Below are positions 27,047 through 34,803 of a stretch of 64,000 bases of DNA, piece by piece. A program made the translations under genes and the position numbers. The notes under the pieces were generated by a model, which saw nothing but the letters and a program-made list of their open reading frames with translations, was not told the DNA's origin and searched no databases. The stretch lies in the NCBI GenBank assembly GCA_031537795.1, contig JAVKNF010000010.1, positions 8,997 to 72,996 on the forward strand. Reading direction: 5' to 3'. Position 1 is the first letter of the stretch. Each line of letters begins with the position of its first letter. Source of the stretch: JAVKNF01 sp031537795. Lineage in GTDB: Bacteria > Pseudomonadota > Alphaproteobacteria > Rickettsiales > Deianiraeaceae.

Positions 27047-27949
27047 TTACAATCTAAACTCAAAATGTCTAAATGGCAACATTAATTCTTGTTTCTCTTT
27101 TTCTGTTAATTTTGTAAGAGGTAATCTAAAAAATTCTTTTATCAAGCTATATTCTGCCATAATTGTCTTTATTGCAGTTGGGTTACTTCCAATCTGAAAA
27201 ATTATATTAAATAATTCTAAAAATTTATAATGCATCTCTAAAGCTTTTTTTTCATCTCCCTTTCTATTTAAACATAAATCTATAAATTCTTTTATCTCTA
27301 AAGGAATTAAATTTGACAAAACAGAAACCGCTCCCAATCCTCCTAATTTTATTATAGAATAATTTAAAGATTCCTCACCAGAAAGTATTGAAAAACAATC
27401 AGAGCCACAATATTTAATAATATTCATTAAATGTGAAATATCTCCACTTGATTCCTTTATTGCTTTAATATTTTTATATTTAAGAAGCTTCTCTATAGTT
27501 TTTACTTGCAAATTAACACCTGTTCTAGATATTATATTATAAAGCATTATCGGTAAATCTGTTGATTGTGCAATTCGTTCAAAATGTAAAAACATTCCAT
27601 CTTGTGTTGGTTTATTATAATAAGGGTTCACAGTCATCAGTCCGTCTATTTTATATTTTTCAATTAAACTTATATCTTCTATAGTTTCATTTGTATTGTT
27701 TGTTCCTATATTTACAATAATTTTTATTTTATTTTTCACAAAATTTGTTGCAAATCTAATAATTTCATTCCATTCTGTTTTATTTAAAGTAGCTTTCTCT
27801 CCAGTTGTCCCAAGTAAAATAATGCCATCTACTTTTGCCTCAATTTGCTTTTGCAAAATCAATTCTAGAGCCTCGAAATCAATTTTCTCATTTTCCTCAA
27901 AAGGAGTTATTAAAGCAGTAAACAAGCCTTTAAAAATATTTTCATTCAT
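27047..27949 (-). CDS. dapA: 4-hydroxy-tetrahydrodipicolinate synthase
   Basis: First committed step to diaminopimelate and lysine: condenses pyruvate with aspartate semialdehyde. TIM-barrel protein of 300 residues with LLGTTGEKATL near 46-56 (aldolase signature with the Thr-Thr pair), the Tyr region MLYNIISRTGVNL, and the Schiff-base Lys in AIKESSGDI near 164. Overlaps dapB by 4 bases. Confidence 0.95.
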   Translation of the reverse strand: MNENIFKGLFTALITPFEENEKIDFEALELILQKQIEAKVDGIILLGTTGEKATLNKTEWNEIIRFATNFVKNKIKIIVNIGTNNTNETIEDISLIEKYKIDGLMTVNPYYNKPTQDGMFLHFERIAQSTDLPIMLYNIISRTGVNLQVKTIEKLLKYKNIKAIKESSGDISHLMNIIKYCGSDCFSILSGEESLNYSIIKLGGLGAVSVLSNLIPLEIKEFIDLCLNRKGDEKKALEMHYKFLELFNIIFQIGSNPTAIKTIMAEYSLIKEFFRLPLTKLTEKEKQELMLPFRHFEFRL

Positions 27950-28689
27950 AAAATATCAGCAATCATATCATCTACAGAAAAAAAGCCTCTTTTATGAGTA
28001 TCTTGCAACCATTTTACCCCTAAAATTGTACCTTTAGCAAAACAAGATCTATTTTTCGAAGTATGCTTGATCTCTATATTCGAATCTTCATCTTCAAAGA
28101 ACACAGAATGCTCTCCAAAAACCTCCCCACCTCTTATAATACCTAATGAGAGCTCTTTTTTTTCTATTGCTTTATTTAAGTAAGGATTATAAATCTTTTC
28201 TTTAATGTTAGAATTTTCAAATATTTTATTAGCTGTTGTAATTGAAGTACCTGAAGGGGCATCTATTTTTTTATTATGATGAATTTCATTCATAAAAATA
28301 TCCATATTCTCTATTCTATTTGAATATTTTGTTGCCTGCTCTATTAATTTCCAAAAAAAATGAACACCAATTGAAAAATTTGCCCCATATAAAAAAGAAG
28401 AATCATTTTTAAGAACTAAATCTTTAACAAGTTCAATCTTTTCATACCAACCAGTTGTTCCACAAATGATATTTACTTTATTTCTTAATAAAATTGGTAA
28501 ATTTTTCAAGAATGCTTCCGCTGTTGAAAAATCTATTATAAAATCTTCAGAATTCAAGTTATCTATATTTTTCAATAAATCATTAGAGTTATCAAATATG
28601 AATCTTAAATTAATAGAAGAATCGAACTTCAACTCTTTTTCAACTTCCTTTCCAATTCTTCCATATCCTAATATTGATACATTAATCAT
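27946..28689 (-). CDS. dapB: 4-hydroxy-tetrahydrodipicolinate reductase
   Basis: Second step of the diaminopimelate branch. The nucleotide-binding start ILGYGRIGKEVEK, DFSTAEAF, the GTTGW motif near 93, and the catalytic block EIHHNKKIDAPSGTS are all present. 247 residues. Forms a dapB-dapA operon. With peptidoglycan enzymes elsewhere in the window this points to a working wall pathway. Confidence 0.95.
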   Translation of the reverse strand: MINVSILGYGRIGKEVEKELKFDSSINLRFIFDNSNDLLKNIDNLNSEDFIIDFSTAEAFLKNLPILLRNKVNIICGTTGWYEKIELVKDLVLKNDSSFLYGANFSIGVHFFWKLIEQATKYSNRIENMDIFMNEIHHNKKIDAPSGTSITTANKIFENSNIKEKIYNPYLNKAIEKKELSLGIIRGGEVFGEHSVFFEDEDSNIEIKHTSKNRSCFAKGTILGVKWLQDTHKRGFFSVDDMIADIL

Positions 28690-28754
28690 AAAAGTTTATC
28701 ATTTTTTATTATTTTTCTAATTTATAGAAAATTAATAACAAGTTTTTTAATATA

Positions 28755-28829
28755 TGGCACACCTAGTAGGAATTGAACCTACATTTTCGCCTTCGGAGGG
28801 CAATATTCTATCCGTTGAATTATAGGTGT
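28755..28829 (-). tRNA. tRNA-Arg(CCG)
   Basis: Minus-strand cloverleaf of 75 bases: acceptor ACACCTA/TAGGTGT, D-stem ATTC/GAAT, anticodon loop CTCCGAA giving anticodon CCG (reads CGG), T-arm GTAGG TTCAATT CCTAC, encoded CCA (28755-28757). Its first seven bases plus flanking sequence lie inside the 3-prime end of folB: the folB stop codon is at 28820-28822 on the same strand, so the two genes overlap and RNA processing would cut the folB message. Confidence 0.95.
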
Positions 28830-29179
28830 TTGTTTATTTGCCGAAAAGCTCTTAAAGAAACTTCTTCTGCAAATTGCAATACATTTTTTTTAATTATCTC
28901 AACTTCCATCTCATCTATAAATTTATAACCTTCGCCTAATTGAAATATTCTATTTATTACTTCTTCGAGAAGTTCAAATTGTTTATCCTCTAAATCTTGA
29001 ATCAAAAGTCTTTCAAAAACTACATAATCAAATGTTTCTTCAAGTTTTTTTGCTTTTAAGCAGTTATCATTTACTTTCAATCTTATATTTATTATTACAT
29101 TCTTTGAAATCTGAACTTCCTCTTGATAATGTTTTTTTAAGTTCAAAAACAATCTAATATTCTTATAGTAAATCTCCAT
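28820..29179 (-). CDS. folB: Dihydroneopterin aldolase-family protein
   Basis: 119 residues that follow the FolB pattern: a first strand MEIYYKNIRLFLNL, an Asp-Tyr block TFDYVVFERLLIQ (family lDYaav...i) and the active-site helix FELLEEVINRI (family fxLvEtLaerI, with the catalytic Glu). FolB makes 6-hydroxymethyl-dihydropterin for folate synthesis, consistent with folC in the window. It is diverged, and the C-terminal KPxA segment is not clear. The stop overlaps the tRNA-Arg gene. Confidence 0.72.
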   Translation of the reverse strand: MEIYYKNIRLFLNLKKHYQEEVQISKNVIINIRLKVNDNCLKAKKLEETFDYVVFERLLIQDLEDKQFELLEEVINRIFQLGEGYKFIDEMEVEIIKKNVLQFAEEVSLRAFRQINKHL

Positions 29180-29185
29180 CTAATG

Positions 29186-29779
29186 TTATTCTTTACAGCA
29201 ATCTAATTTTGAAGAGATATAATCTCTTACAGCTTTAAATTTATCAAAAAACACTGTTTTCAATTCTATTTTTTCTTCTTTTAAGGTCTCTTTTTTAAAT
29301 TCATTTATTTTTTTTAGTTTTTCAGAAACTATTTGAGATTCGTTTTTTATAATTTTAATATCCTCTTCTGAAATTTTCTGATTCATATTCAACATCCAAA
29401 ACATCATATATAAATCATAAGATTTCTTGAAAAAATCATAAGCAGATTCTTTTTGACCGCTCCCTAATTCTTTCGTGCCCACCTCCATCATTCTCATTGA
29501 TGCAGTAAGAAGATGTTTTGAAGTACACCAAATTTCACCCTCGTATTCTTTTATTATTTTTTTAAGAAGTTCTTTTCTCATTTCTCTAATCTCGTTTATC
29601 ATATCATAATAAATAATTTTCTCTGTTTTAGCTCCAGTAAAAAAAAGATGCTCTTCTATCGCTATTAAATTCATTATTCCTATTGCTAAATCTTGATCTT
29701 TTGAAAGATCAGCTAAATTAGATTTAGTCTTATTATGAAATGTATCTATAATTTCTTTCATTCTTTCAATATCTATCAT
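29186..29779 (-). CDS. Conserved helical protein, Patescibacteria-type pair member 1
   Basis: 197 residues, all helical, function unknown. The stretch LAIGIMNLIAIEEHLFFTGA, then YDMINEIREMRKELL, IWCTSKHLLTASMRMMEVG and YDFFKKSYDLYMMFWMLNM resemble, from memory, a family common in Patescibacteria (CPR), where it accompanies the CPLC membrane protein that lies immediately upstream here (4-base overlap). That resemblance should be checked by search. No catalytic motif is evident; a conserved Cys-x2-Lys-His may matter. Confidence 0.65.
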   Translation of the reverse strand: MIDIERMKEIIDTFHNKTKSNLADLSKDQDLAIGIMNLIAIEEHLFFTGAKTEKIIYYDMINEIREMRKELLKKIIKEYEGEIWCTSKHLLTASMRMMEVGTKELGSGQKESAYDFFKKSYDLYMMFWMLNMNQKISEEDIKIIKNESQIVSEKLKKINEFKKETLKEEKIELKTVFFDKFKAVRDYISSKLDCCKE

Positions 29780-30288
29780 AAAAATTTTATATTAGGTACT
29801 GTATATAAACTATTTAATTTACTACAAATAAATATTGATATTAACATAAAAATTATAAACATTAGGACTTTCTGATAATTAAAATATGCTTTATTGTTAT
29901 TTCTATTCTTAAGAAATTTATATAACTGAAATGAAAGAATTGAAGAGATAAAACCCACAATAGCCCCAAATATAAATATATTTAAACCAAATATCGTTAA
30001 TTCTAGTAAAACATATTTTATATAGATATAAAAAATAACTGAAAAATGAACAATATAAGATATTAAAAAATAAATAAAATTAGGTTTTTCTTTTGATGAA
30101 TATTTCCCTAGCCATTGTGCGGAAGCTGTTAAAATTGAAGAAATAAATATACCGCAAGATAAATCACTGATTCCTAATCTATTTGCAATCCAAAAAGTTG
30201 CTCCAGCACCTAGAACACAAAGCGGGCAAGTGGCAGAAACTAATGTTGTTGAAGTTAAAAAAACTACAGCCGTTAAAACTCTAAACAT
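29776..30288 (-). CDS. Membrane protein with periplasmic CPLC motif, Patescibacteria-type pair member 2
   Basis: 170 residues: a signal peptide or first membrane segment (about 1-19), then TCPLCVLGAGATFW at about 20-33 with a Cys-x2-Cys pair, IANRLGISDLSCGIFISSI, and three more hydrophobic segments. The CPxC, RLGI-D and YFNYQKV elements match, from memory, a small membrane protein family frequent in Patescibacteria. The CxxC suggests redox or metal chemistry at the membrane, but function is unknown. It lies 1 base after htpG, so co-transcription with htpG is likely. Confidence 0.65.
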   Translation of the reverse strand: MFRVLTAVVFLTSTTLVSATCPLCVLGAGATFWIANRLGISDLSCGIFISSILTASAQWLGKYSSKEKPNFIYFLISYIVHFSVIFYIYIKYVLLELTIFGLNIFIFGAIVGFISSILSFQLYKFLKNRNNNKAYFNYQKVLMFIIFMLISIFICSKLNSLYTVPNIKFL

Positions 30289-30289
30289 A

Positions 30290-32155
30290 CTATTTAATTA
30301 AATCAAAAACTCTTTTTACAAACAAAGATCTATTATCAGGCTCTGTTCCGAAATTTATATTACCTAAATCAAATAGAGTTAAAACTAATTCTTCTCCTTG
30401 TTTTATTTTATCTTCTGAATCTGAATTTAATAATTCTATCGCTCTCGTAATTATAATAGAATCTGCATTTATTTCTAAAGTTCTTAATGAGATTTTATCC
30501 TTTTGTTTCTGCTCTATAAGAATTTTTTCCATTATCGGGTCCATAGTCCCTATAGACTTTGAAATACAGACAGGAGAATCTATTAATTTCGAACTTATAA
30601 TAACTTTGGAAACCTTGCCTTCTAATATTTTAGAAAATTTCTCTATTATACTTTTATGAAATAAATTGTCTATTTTTTGATTTTCTGCTTTATTCTCTTC
30701 TTTTTTAATGTCCTCGTTAATCTCTAAATCAGAAGACGTAACGCATTTTAAGTCTTTTCCTTTTACATCTGCAATTAAATTTAACCAAAAGGAGTCAACT
30801 GCATCACTAAATAAAATGACCTCTATATCTTTCTTTTTAAAGATTTCAAGATAAGAACTGTATTTTATTTCTTCATGCTTTTCGCCAGTAATATAGAAAA
30901 TCGACTTCTGACCTTCTTTCATTCTTGAAATATAATCGTCAAAAGAAGTTAAATCTTCTGATTTTGTTGTTCTGAAACGTGCCAAGAAAAGAAGATCTTC
31001 TCTATTTGCAAAACCTTCACATAAACCTTCTTTCAAAACTGGACCAAAATTTTCCCAAAATTTATTATATTTTTCTTTTTTTTCGTCAGAAATTTTCTTT
31101 AATATTTTCAAAATGTCATTTGTTAGTTTATCTTTAATAAATCTAATTTTTACATCATTTTGTACAGATTCTCTACTTACATTCAAAGGCAAATCATCAG
31201 ACCCAACAACTCCAATGATAAACCTTAAATATTTAGGTAAAACATCTAGAGATTCGCTAATTAAAACTTTTCTTATGTATAATTTCACTCTTGTAATTCT
31301 ATCAGGATGATATATATCAAAAGGCCTTACTGAAGGTATAAATATTAAAGAAGAAAAATTAACTTTTCCCTCAATTTGTTTGTGTATTATCTCGCAAGGC
31401 TCATCAGGAGAATGAGAGATTGATTGATAAAAATTCTTGTATTCTTCTTGTGAAACTTCAGATTTATTCTTTAACCACAAAGCTTTTGAATCTTGAATTA
31501 TGTTATAATTAGAACCCTCATAAATTAATTGAATCGGTATTGAAATATGGCTTAAATATGTTTTAATTATATTTTCAACTTTAAATCTATCTAAATAATC
31601 TTCCTTAAATTCTTCTTTTAAATATATTTTTACTTCTGTATTGAAATTTTGTAATCCATCTTTTTGATTTAATTTTTCAATTGAAAATTCCTCTATTCCA
31701 TCCGAAGCCCAAAGATTCCATTCTTCTATGTCTAATCTTGCAGAATTTGAAATCACTTGTACCTTATCAGCAACTACAAATGCAGAATAAAAACCTATAC
31801 CAAATTGACCTATTAAATCTGCTTTTTCTTTCGATTCAGATAAATTTTTTAAAAATGCTTCAGTCCCAGAGCTAGCTATAGTTCCTAAATGTGTAGACAT
31901 TTCTTCAGCTGTTAAACCTATTCCATTGTCTCTGAAAATTATTGTATTTGCGATTTTATCTATCTCAATCTCAATCTTATAATTTCTATCTTTATATTTA
32001 GATAAATTCTCTTGAGACAAAGATAAATATTTTAATTTTTCACAAGCATCAAATGAATTAGATGTTATTTCCCTTATAAAGGTGTCTTTATTTGTATATA
32101 TCGAATGACTTAACAAATGAAGAACTTTACTAATATTTGCTTCAAATTTTGGCAT
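30290..32155 (-). CDS. htpG: Chaperone protein HtpG (Hsp90)
   Basis: ATP-dependent Hsp90 chaperone. The N-terminal Bergerat-fold motifs are intact: REITSNSFDACEKL (near 28-41), DNGIGL, GQFGIGFYSAFVVAD. Middle domain includes GVVGSDDLPLNVSRES and the C-terminal dimerisation domain is present. 621 residues, normal. Start MPKFEANISKVLHLLSHSIY matches family starts. Confidence 0.96.
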   Translation of the reverse strand: MPKFEANISKVLHLLSHSIYTNKDTFIREITSNSFDACEKLKYLSLSQENLSKYKDRNYKIEIEIDKIANTIIFRDNGIGLTAEEMSTHLGTIASSGTEAFLKNLSESKEKADLIGQFGIGFYSAFVVADKVQVISNSARLDIEEWNLWASDGIEEFSIEKLNQKDGLQNFNTEVKIYLKEEFKEDYLDRFKVENIIKTYLSHISIPIQLIYEGSNYNIIQDSKALWLKNKSEVSQEEYKNFYQSISHSPDEPCEIIHKQIEGKVNFSSLIFIPSVRPFDIYHPDRITRVKLYIRKVLISESLDVLPKYLRFIIGVVGSDDLPLNVSRESVQNDVKIRFIKDKLTNDILKILKKISDEKKEKYNKFWENFGPVLKEGLCEGFANREDLLFLARFRTTKSEDLTSFDDYISRMKEGQKSIFYITGEKHEEIKYSSYLEIFKKKDIEVILFSDAVDSFWLNLIADVKGKDLKCVTSSDLEINEDIKKEENKAENQKIDNLFHKSIIEKFSKILEGKVSKVIISSKLIDSPVCISKSIGTMDPIMEKILIEQKQKDKISLRTLEINADSIIITRAIELLNSDSEDKIKQGEELVLTLFDLGNINFGTEPDNRSLFVKRVFDLIK

Positions 32156-32186
32156 AGTAATAAATAAAAAATTAAAACTTCAGATA

Positions 32187-32354
32187 TCAAATCTTGTAAT
32201 TTCTTTCATCAGAAACTGTCAATTTTTTCCTACCTTTAGCTCTTCTTCTGCTTAAAGTATCTCTTCCACCTTTTGTTGACATTCTCGCTCTAAATCCGTG
32301 GCATCTTGCTCTTTTAATTTTACTAGGGTTCCAAGTTTGTGCTAATTGCGTCAT
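32187..32354 (-). CDS. rpmH: 50S ribosomal protein L34
   Basis: A 55-residue frame on the minus strand. The core [18 protein letters not shown], then [20 protein letters not shown], is the L34 signature (family QPS...RkrtHGFraRM.t..Gr.vl..RRakGRkrL). It carries about seven extra residues at the N-terminus and a short tail. The usual rnpA and yidC partners are not beside it. It faces away from dnaN; without the inserted IS element the two genes would be about 190 bases apart. Confidence 0.92.
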   Translation of the reverse strand: MTQLAQTWNPSKIKRARCHGFRARMSTKGGRDTLSRRRAKGRKKLTVSDERNYKI

Positions 32355-32373
32355 AAATTCTAATTTAAGAATA

Positions 32374-32401
32374 TATTTAATTATCTTATTTTATTTGTCA
32401 A
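32374..32401 (-). promoter_or_regulatory. Probable rpmH promoter
   Basis: Minus-strand TTGACA (32396-32401) followed after 16 bases by TAAATA (32374-32379), 19 bases before the rpmH ATG. The -35 box is perfect and the -10 weak. Confidence 0.5.
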
Positions 32402-32524
32402 GTCTGTTATTTGAGTATCTTTTCATTTCAAATAAATTATTTTGATTAATAACTTGATTTCTTTTATTTATCAATATCAGAGTACAATTTATGATAATTA
32501 TATACTAAACACATAAAATATTTC

Positions 32525-32553
32525 TTGACAATTAGAATTATTATTTATTAAAT
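32525..32553 (+). promoter_or_regulatory. Probable promoter of the IS1595 transposase
   Basis: TTGACA (32525-32530), 17 bases, TTAAAT (32548-32553), 12 bases before the transposase ATG and inside the left end of the element. It would drive both the transposase and the passenger. Confidence 0.5.
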
Positions 32554-32565
32554 ACATATAAGATT

Positions 32566-33468
32566 ATGAATTTAATAGATTTTCAAATGAAATTTAGCAA
32601 CGAGAAAGCTTGTATAGACTACCTTGCAACAAGTAGATGGGGTGAAAATAATGCAATATGTCCGCACTGCAAATCAAATAACTATTGCAAACATTCAAGC
32701 AGAGATATTTATACTTGCAAAGATTGCAAAAAACAATATACAGTAAGAATAGGCACTATATTTGAAGACTCAAGACTTCCGCTTTTTAAATGGTTTGTTG
32801 CAATATTTCTTTTTACTTCACTGAAAAAAGAAATATCAAGCATTCAATTAAGTAAATATCTTTCTATTACTCAAAAGACAGCATGGTTTATGTTGCAAAG
32901 AATAAGAGAAATTATGAAAGGTGATTTTAATCAATTTGATGGAATTACTGAAATAGACGAAGCTTATATAGGCGGTTGTGAAGGAAATAAACACACAAAT
33001 AAGAAAGGGCTTGTTGAAAAATCCGTAAACGTTGGAATGGTTAATCTTAATACTAAACAAGTCAAAGCTTTTAAAGTAGCAAGCAAGGAAAAAGAAAACT
33101 TGCTGTCAAAGGTTAATGTTTATAATAAAAGAGGTTCGACAATTATCACAGATATATTACATACTTATAATGATTTAAAAAGAAGTTATAATCATAATAC
33201 TATTAAGCATTCTGCTGGTGAGTATGTAAGGAATGATAACAGAAGGGTATTTAAAATTCATACAAATACAATAGAGGGTTTTTGGAGTCATTTAAAAAGA
33301 GGTATTTTTAGAGTTTATCACTGGGCTTCAAATAAACATATTCAAAAATATTGTAATGAGTTCAGTTTTAGATATAACAATAAGGAATTTAGTGATTTTG
33401 ATATTTTTGCAAACTGGTTTGACGGTTGTGAGAATAAAAAAGCGGTTTATAGTCTTTTGATTAAGTAA
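32566..33468 (+). CDS. IS1595-family transposase
   Basis: 300 residues. N-terminal zinc ribbon CPHCKSNN...CKDCKKQY (about 34-65) binds DNA. The DDE nuclease domain (DDE_Tnp_IS1595) follows: first Asp in ITEIDEAYIGG (near 130), second Asp in TIITDILHTY (near 213), and the C-terminal NTIEGFWSHLKRGIFRVYH with the third acidic residue. All catalytic positions are intact, so the protein looks active. The start is set by the promoter and zinc ribbon. Confidence 0.94.
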   Translation: MNLIDFQMKFSNEKACIDYLATSRWGENNAICPHCKSNNYCKHSSRDIYTCKDCKKQYTVRIGTIFEDSRLPLFKWFVAIFLFTSLKKEISSIQLSKYLSITQKTAWFMLQRIREIMKGDFNQFDGITEIDEAYIGGCEGNKHTNKKGLVEKSVNVGMVNLNTKQVKAFKVASKEKENLLSKVNVYNKRGSTIITDILHTYNDLKRSYNHNTIKHSAGEYVRNDNRRVFKIHTNTIEGFWSHLKRGIFRVYHWASNKHIQKYCNEFSFRYNNKEFSDFDIFANWFDGCENKKAVYSLLIK

Positions 33469-33483
33469 TTTATAAAAGAAGAA

Positions 33484-34623
33484 ATGAATGTAATAATTTA
33501 TCAAGGTAAAAATGGTACAAGAGTTGATTTAAAGTCTGCTGATTTTGAAACAATGTGGGCGACGCAAGAACAGATTGGTGATATTTTCGATAGAGACAAA
33601 AGTGTAATTTCTAAACATATTGCAAATATTTTTGAGGAAAATGAGCTTCAAAAAGAATCATCTATTGCAAAATTTGCAATAGATACTCCAAGAGGCCCAT
33701 ATTCAACGGATCATTACAATCTTGATATAATTATCGCTGTTGGATATAGAGTAAATTCAGCAAAAGCTACGCAATTTAGGATATGGGCTACTAAAATATT
33801 AAAAGAATATATCGTAAAAGGTTTTGCGATGGACGATGAAAGATTAAAAGACCCATCAAAGAATCAATACTTTAGAGAATTACTTGAAAGAGTAAGAGAA
33901 ATTAGAGCATCTGAAAAACTTTTTTATCAACAAGTTAGAGATATATATGCAACCGCCATTGATTACGAGGAAAAGAAAGATAAAGAGGAAGTGCAAAAAT
34001 TCTTTGCAACCGTTCGTAATAAACTTTTATACGCAATAACTCATAAAACGGCGGCAGAGCTGATAATCGAGAGACATAATATAAATGACGAGAATTTTGG
34101 CTTAATGAACTGGGAGGGTTCAGTTGTGAGAATAGGTGACACTAGAATTGGTACAAATTATTTAAATAAAAAAGAATTGGAACAACTGAAACTATTAGTA
34201 AATCAACTCTTAGATTATTTAGAAAGTCAAACATTGAAAGAAAAGCCAATGATGTTAAAAAATTGGGAAATTTATACAAATAAATTAATTGAATTTAATG
34301 AATATGATATACTGAAAGATACTGATTCTAAATCTGCCGATTATGCTAAAAAAATAATAGATTCTGATTTTGTAATATTTGATAGTCGCAGAATTTTAAT
34401 TGAAAAAGAAAAAGCAGAAAAAGAAGCTGTTGAGGATTTAAAAAAAATAACAAAAGAAGTAAAAGATATTTTAACAAAAAAAGTAAAATCTTCTAAAAAA
34501 GAACAGACCACAGAAGAAAAAACTATAGAAGAAATTATAAAAAATAACGAAAATTTAAAAACAGAGAATAATAAAGACTTTGAAAAATCACTAAATAAAG
34601 TATTTAAATTCAAAAAATCTTAA
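33484..34623 (+). CDS. rhuM: RhuM-family protein, IS passenger
   Basis: 379 residues. Matches the virulence RhuM family: N-terminal WATQEQIGDIFDRDKSVISK (helix-turn-helix-like), the phase TPRGPYSTDHYNLDIIIAVG, then VNSAKATQFRIWATKILKEY. The C-terminal part contains LLYAITHKTAAELIIERHN, which resembles the end of Doc/Fic-type proteins. The last 60 residues are Lys/Glu-rich. RhuM was named from a Salmonella pathogenicity island; its biochemical role is not established. Fifteen bases after the transposase and inside the element's ends, so it moves with it. It may affect host functions or element stability, but that is inference. Confidence 0.85.
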   Translation: MNVIIYQGKNGTRVDLKSADFETMWATQEQIGDIFDRDKSVISKHIANIFEENELQKESSIAKFAIDTPRGPYSTDHYNLDIIIAVGYRVNSAKATQFRIWATKILKEYIVKGFAMDDERLKDPSKNQYFRELLERVREIRASEKLFYQQVRDIYATAIDYEEKKDKEEVQKFFATVRNKLLYAITHKTAAELIIERHNINDENFGLMNWEGSVVRIGDTRIGTNYLNKKELEQLKLLVNQLLDYLESQTLKEKPMMLKNWEIYTNKLIEFNEYDILKDTDSKSADYAKKIIDSDFVIFDSRRILIEKEKAEKEAVEDLKKITKEVKDILTKKVKSSKKEQTTEEKTIEEIIKNNENLKTENNKDFEKSLNKVFKFKKS

Positions 34624-34758
34624 TCACAATTTTAATAAAAACTCTTTTCTTTAATATCTTCTTTATTAAATTAATCATAATTAATATGATTTAAGTAAAT
34701 AGAATATTAAAAGTCAATATGTGTTTAGTATATAATTACCCAATTTATTAATAATATA

Positions 34759-34786
34759 TTGACTTTAATTTTTTAATATTTATATT
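34759..34786 (+). promoter_or_regulatory. Probable dnaN promoter
   Basis: TTGACT (34759-34764), 16 bases, TATATT (34781-34786), 17 bases before the dnaN ATG. The IS target duplication ends 10 bases upstream of the -35 box, so the insertion spared this core promoter but removed any upstream control. Confidence 0.5.
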
Positions 34787-34803
34787 AGAGTTTACAAAAA
34801 TAA

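Larger units (their letters stand above)
32493..34740 (+). mobile_element. Complete IS1595-family element with a RhuM-family passenger gene
   Basis: 2248 bases. Ends are 23-bp inverted repeats with one mismatch: left 32493-32515 (gataattatatactaaacac...), right 34718-34740 (inward ggtaattatatactaaacac...). Flanked by an exact 8-bp duplication. Inside are a full-length DDE transposase and, 15 bases downstream on the same strand, a RhuM-family gene. Nothing else is inside. Intact ends, intact transposase and an exact duplication indicate a recent insertion. It sits in the rpmH-dnaN divergent gap, 10 bases upstream of the dnaN -35 box. Passenger genes are known in IS1595-type transposons; RhuM as cargo is the unusual part. 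Confidence 0.93.
32485..34748. repeat. 8-bp target-site duplication flanking the IS1595 element
   Basis: CAATTTAT occurs directly at 32485-32492 and again at 34741-34748, immediately outside the two inverted ends of the element. Eight bases is the usual duplication length of IS1595-family insertions, so the element borders are fixed to the base. Confidence 0.92.

Noticed and set aside
32355..34803. Origin of replication between rpmH and dnaN
   Set aside because: The rpmH/dnaN neighbourhood is origin-proximal in many bacteria, but I saw no DnaA-box cluster (TTATCCACA-like) in the flanking 190 bases, and dnaA is not here. The gap is explained by promoters and the IS insertion.
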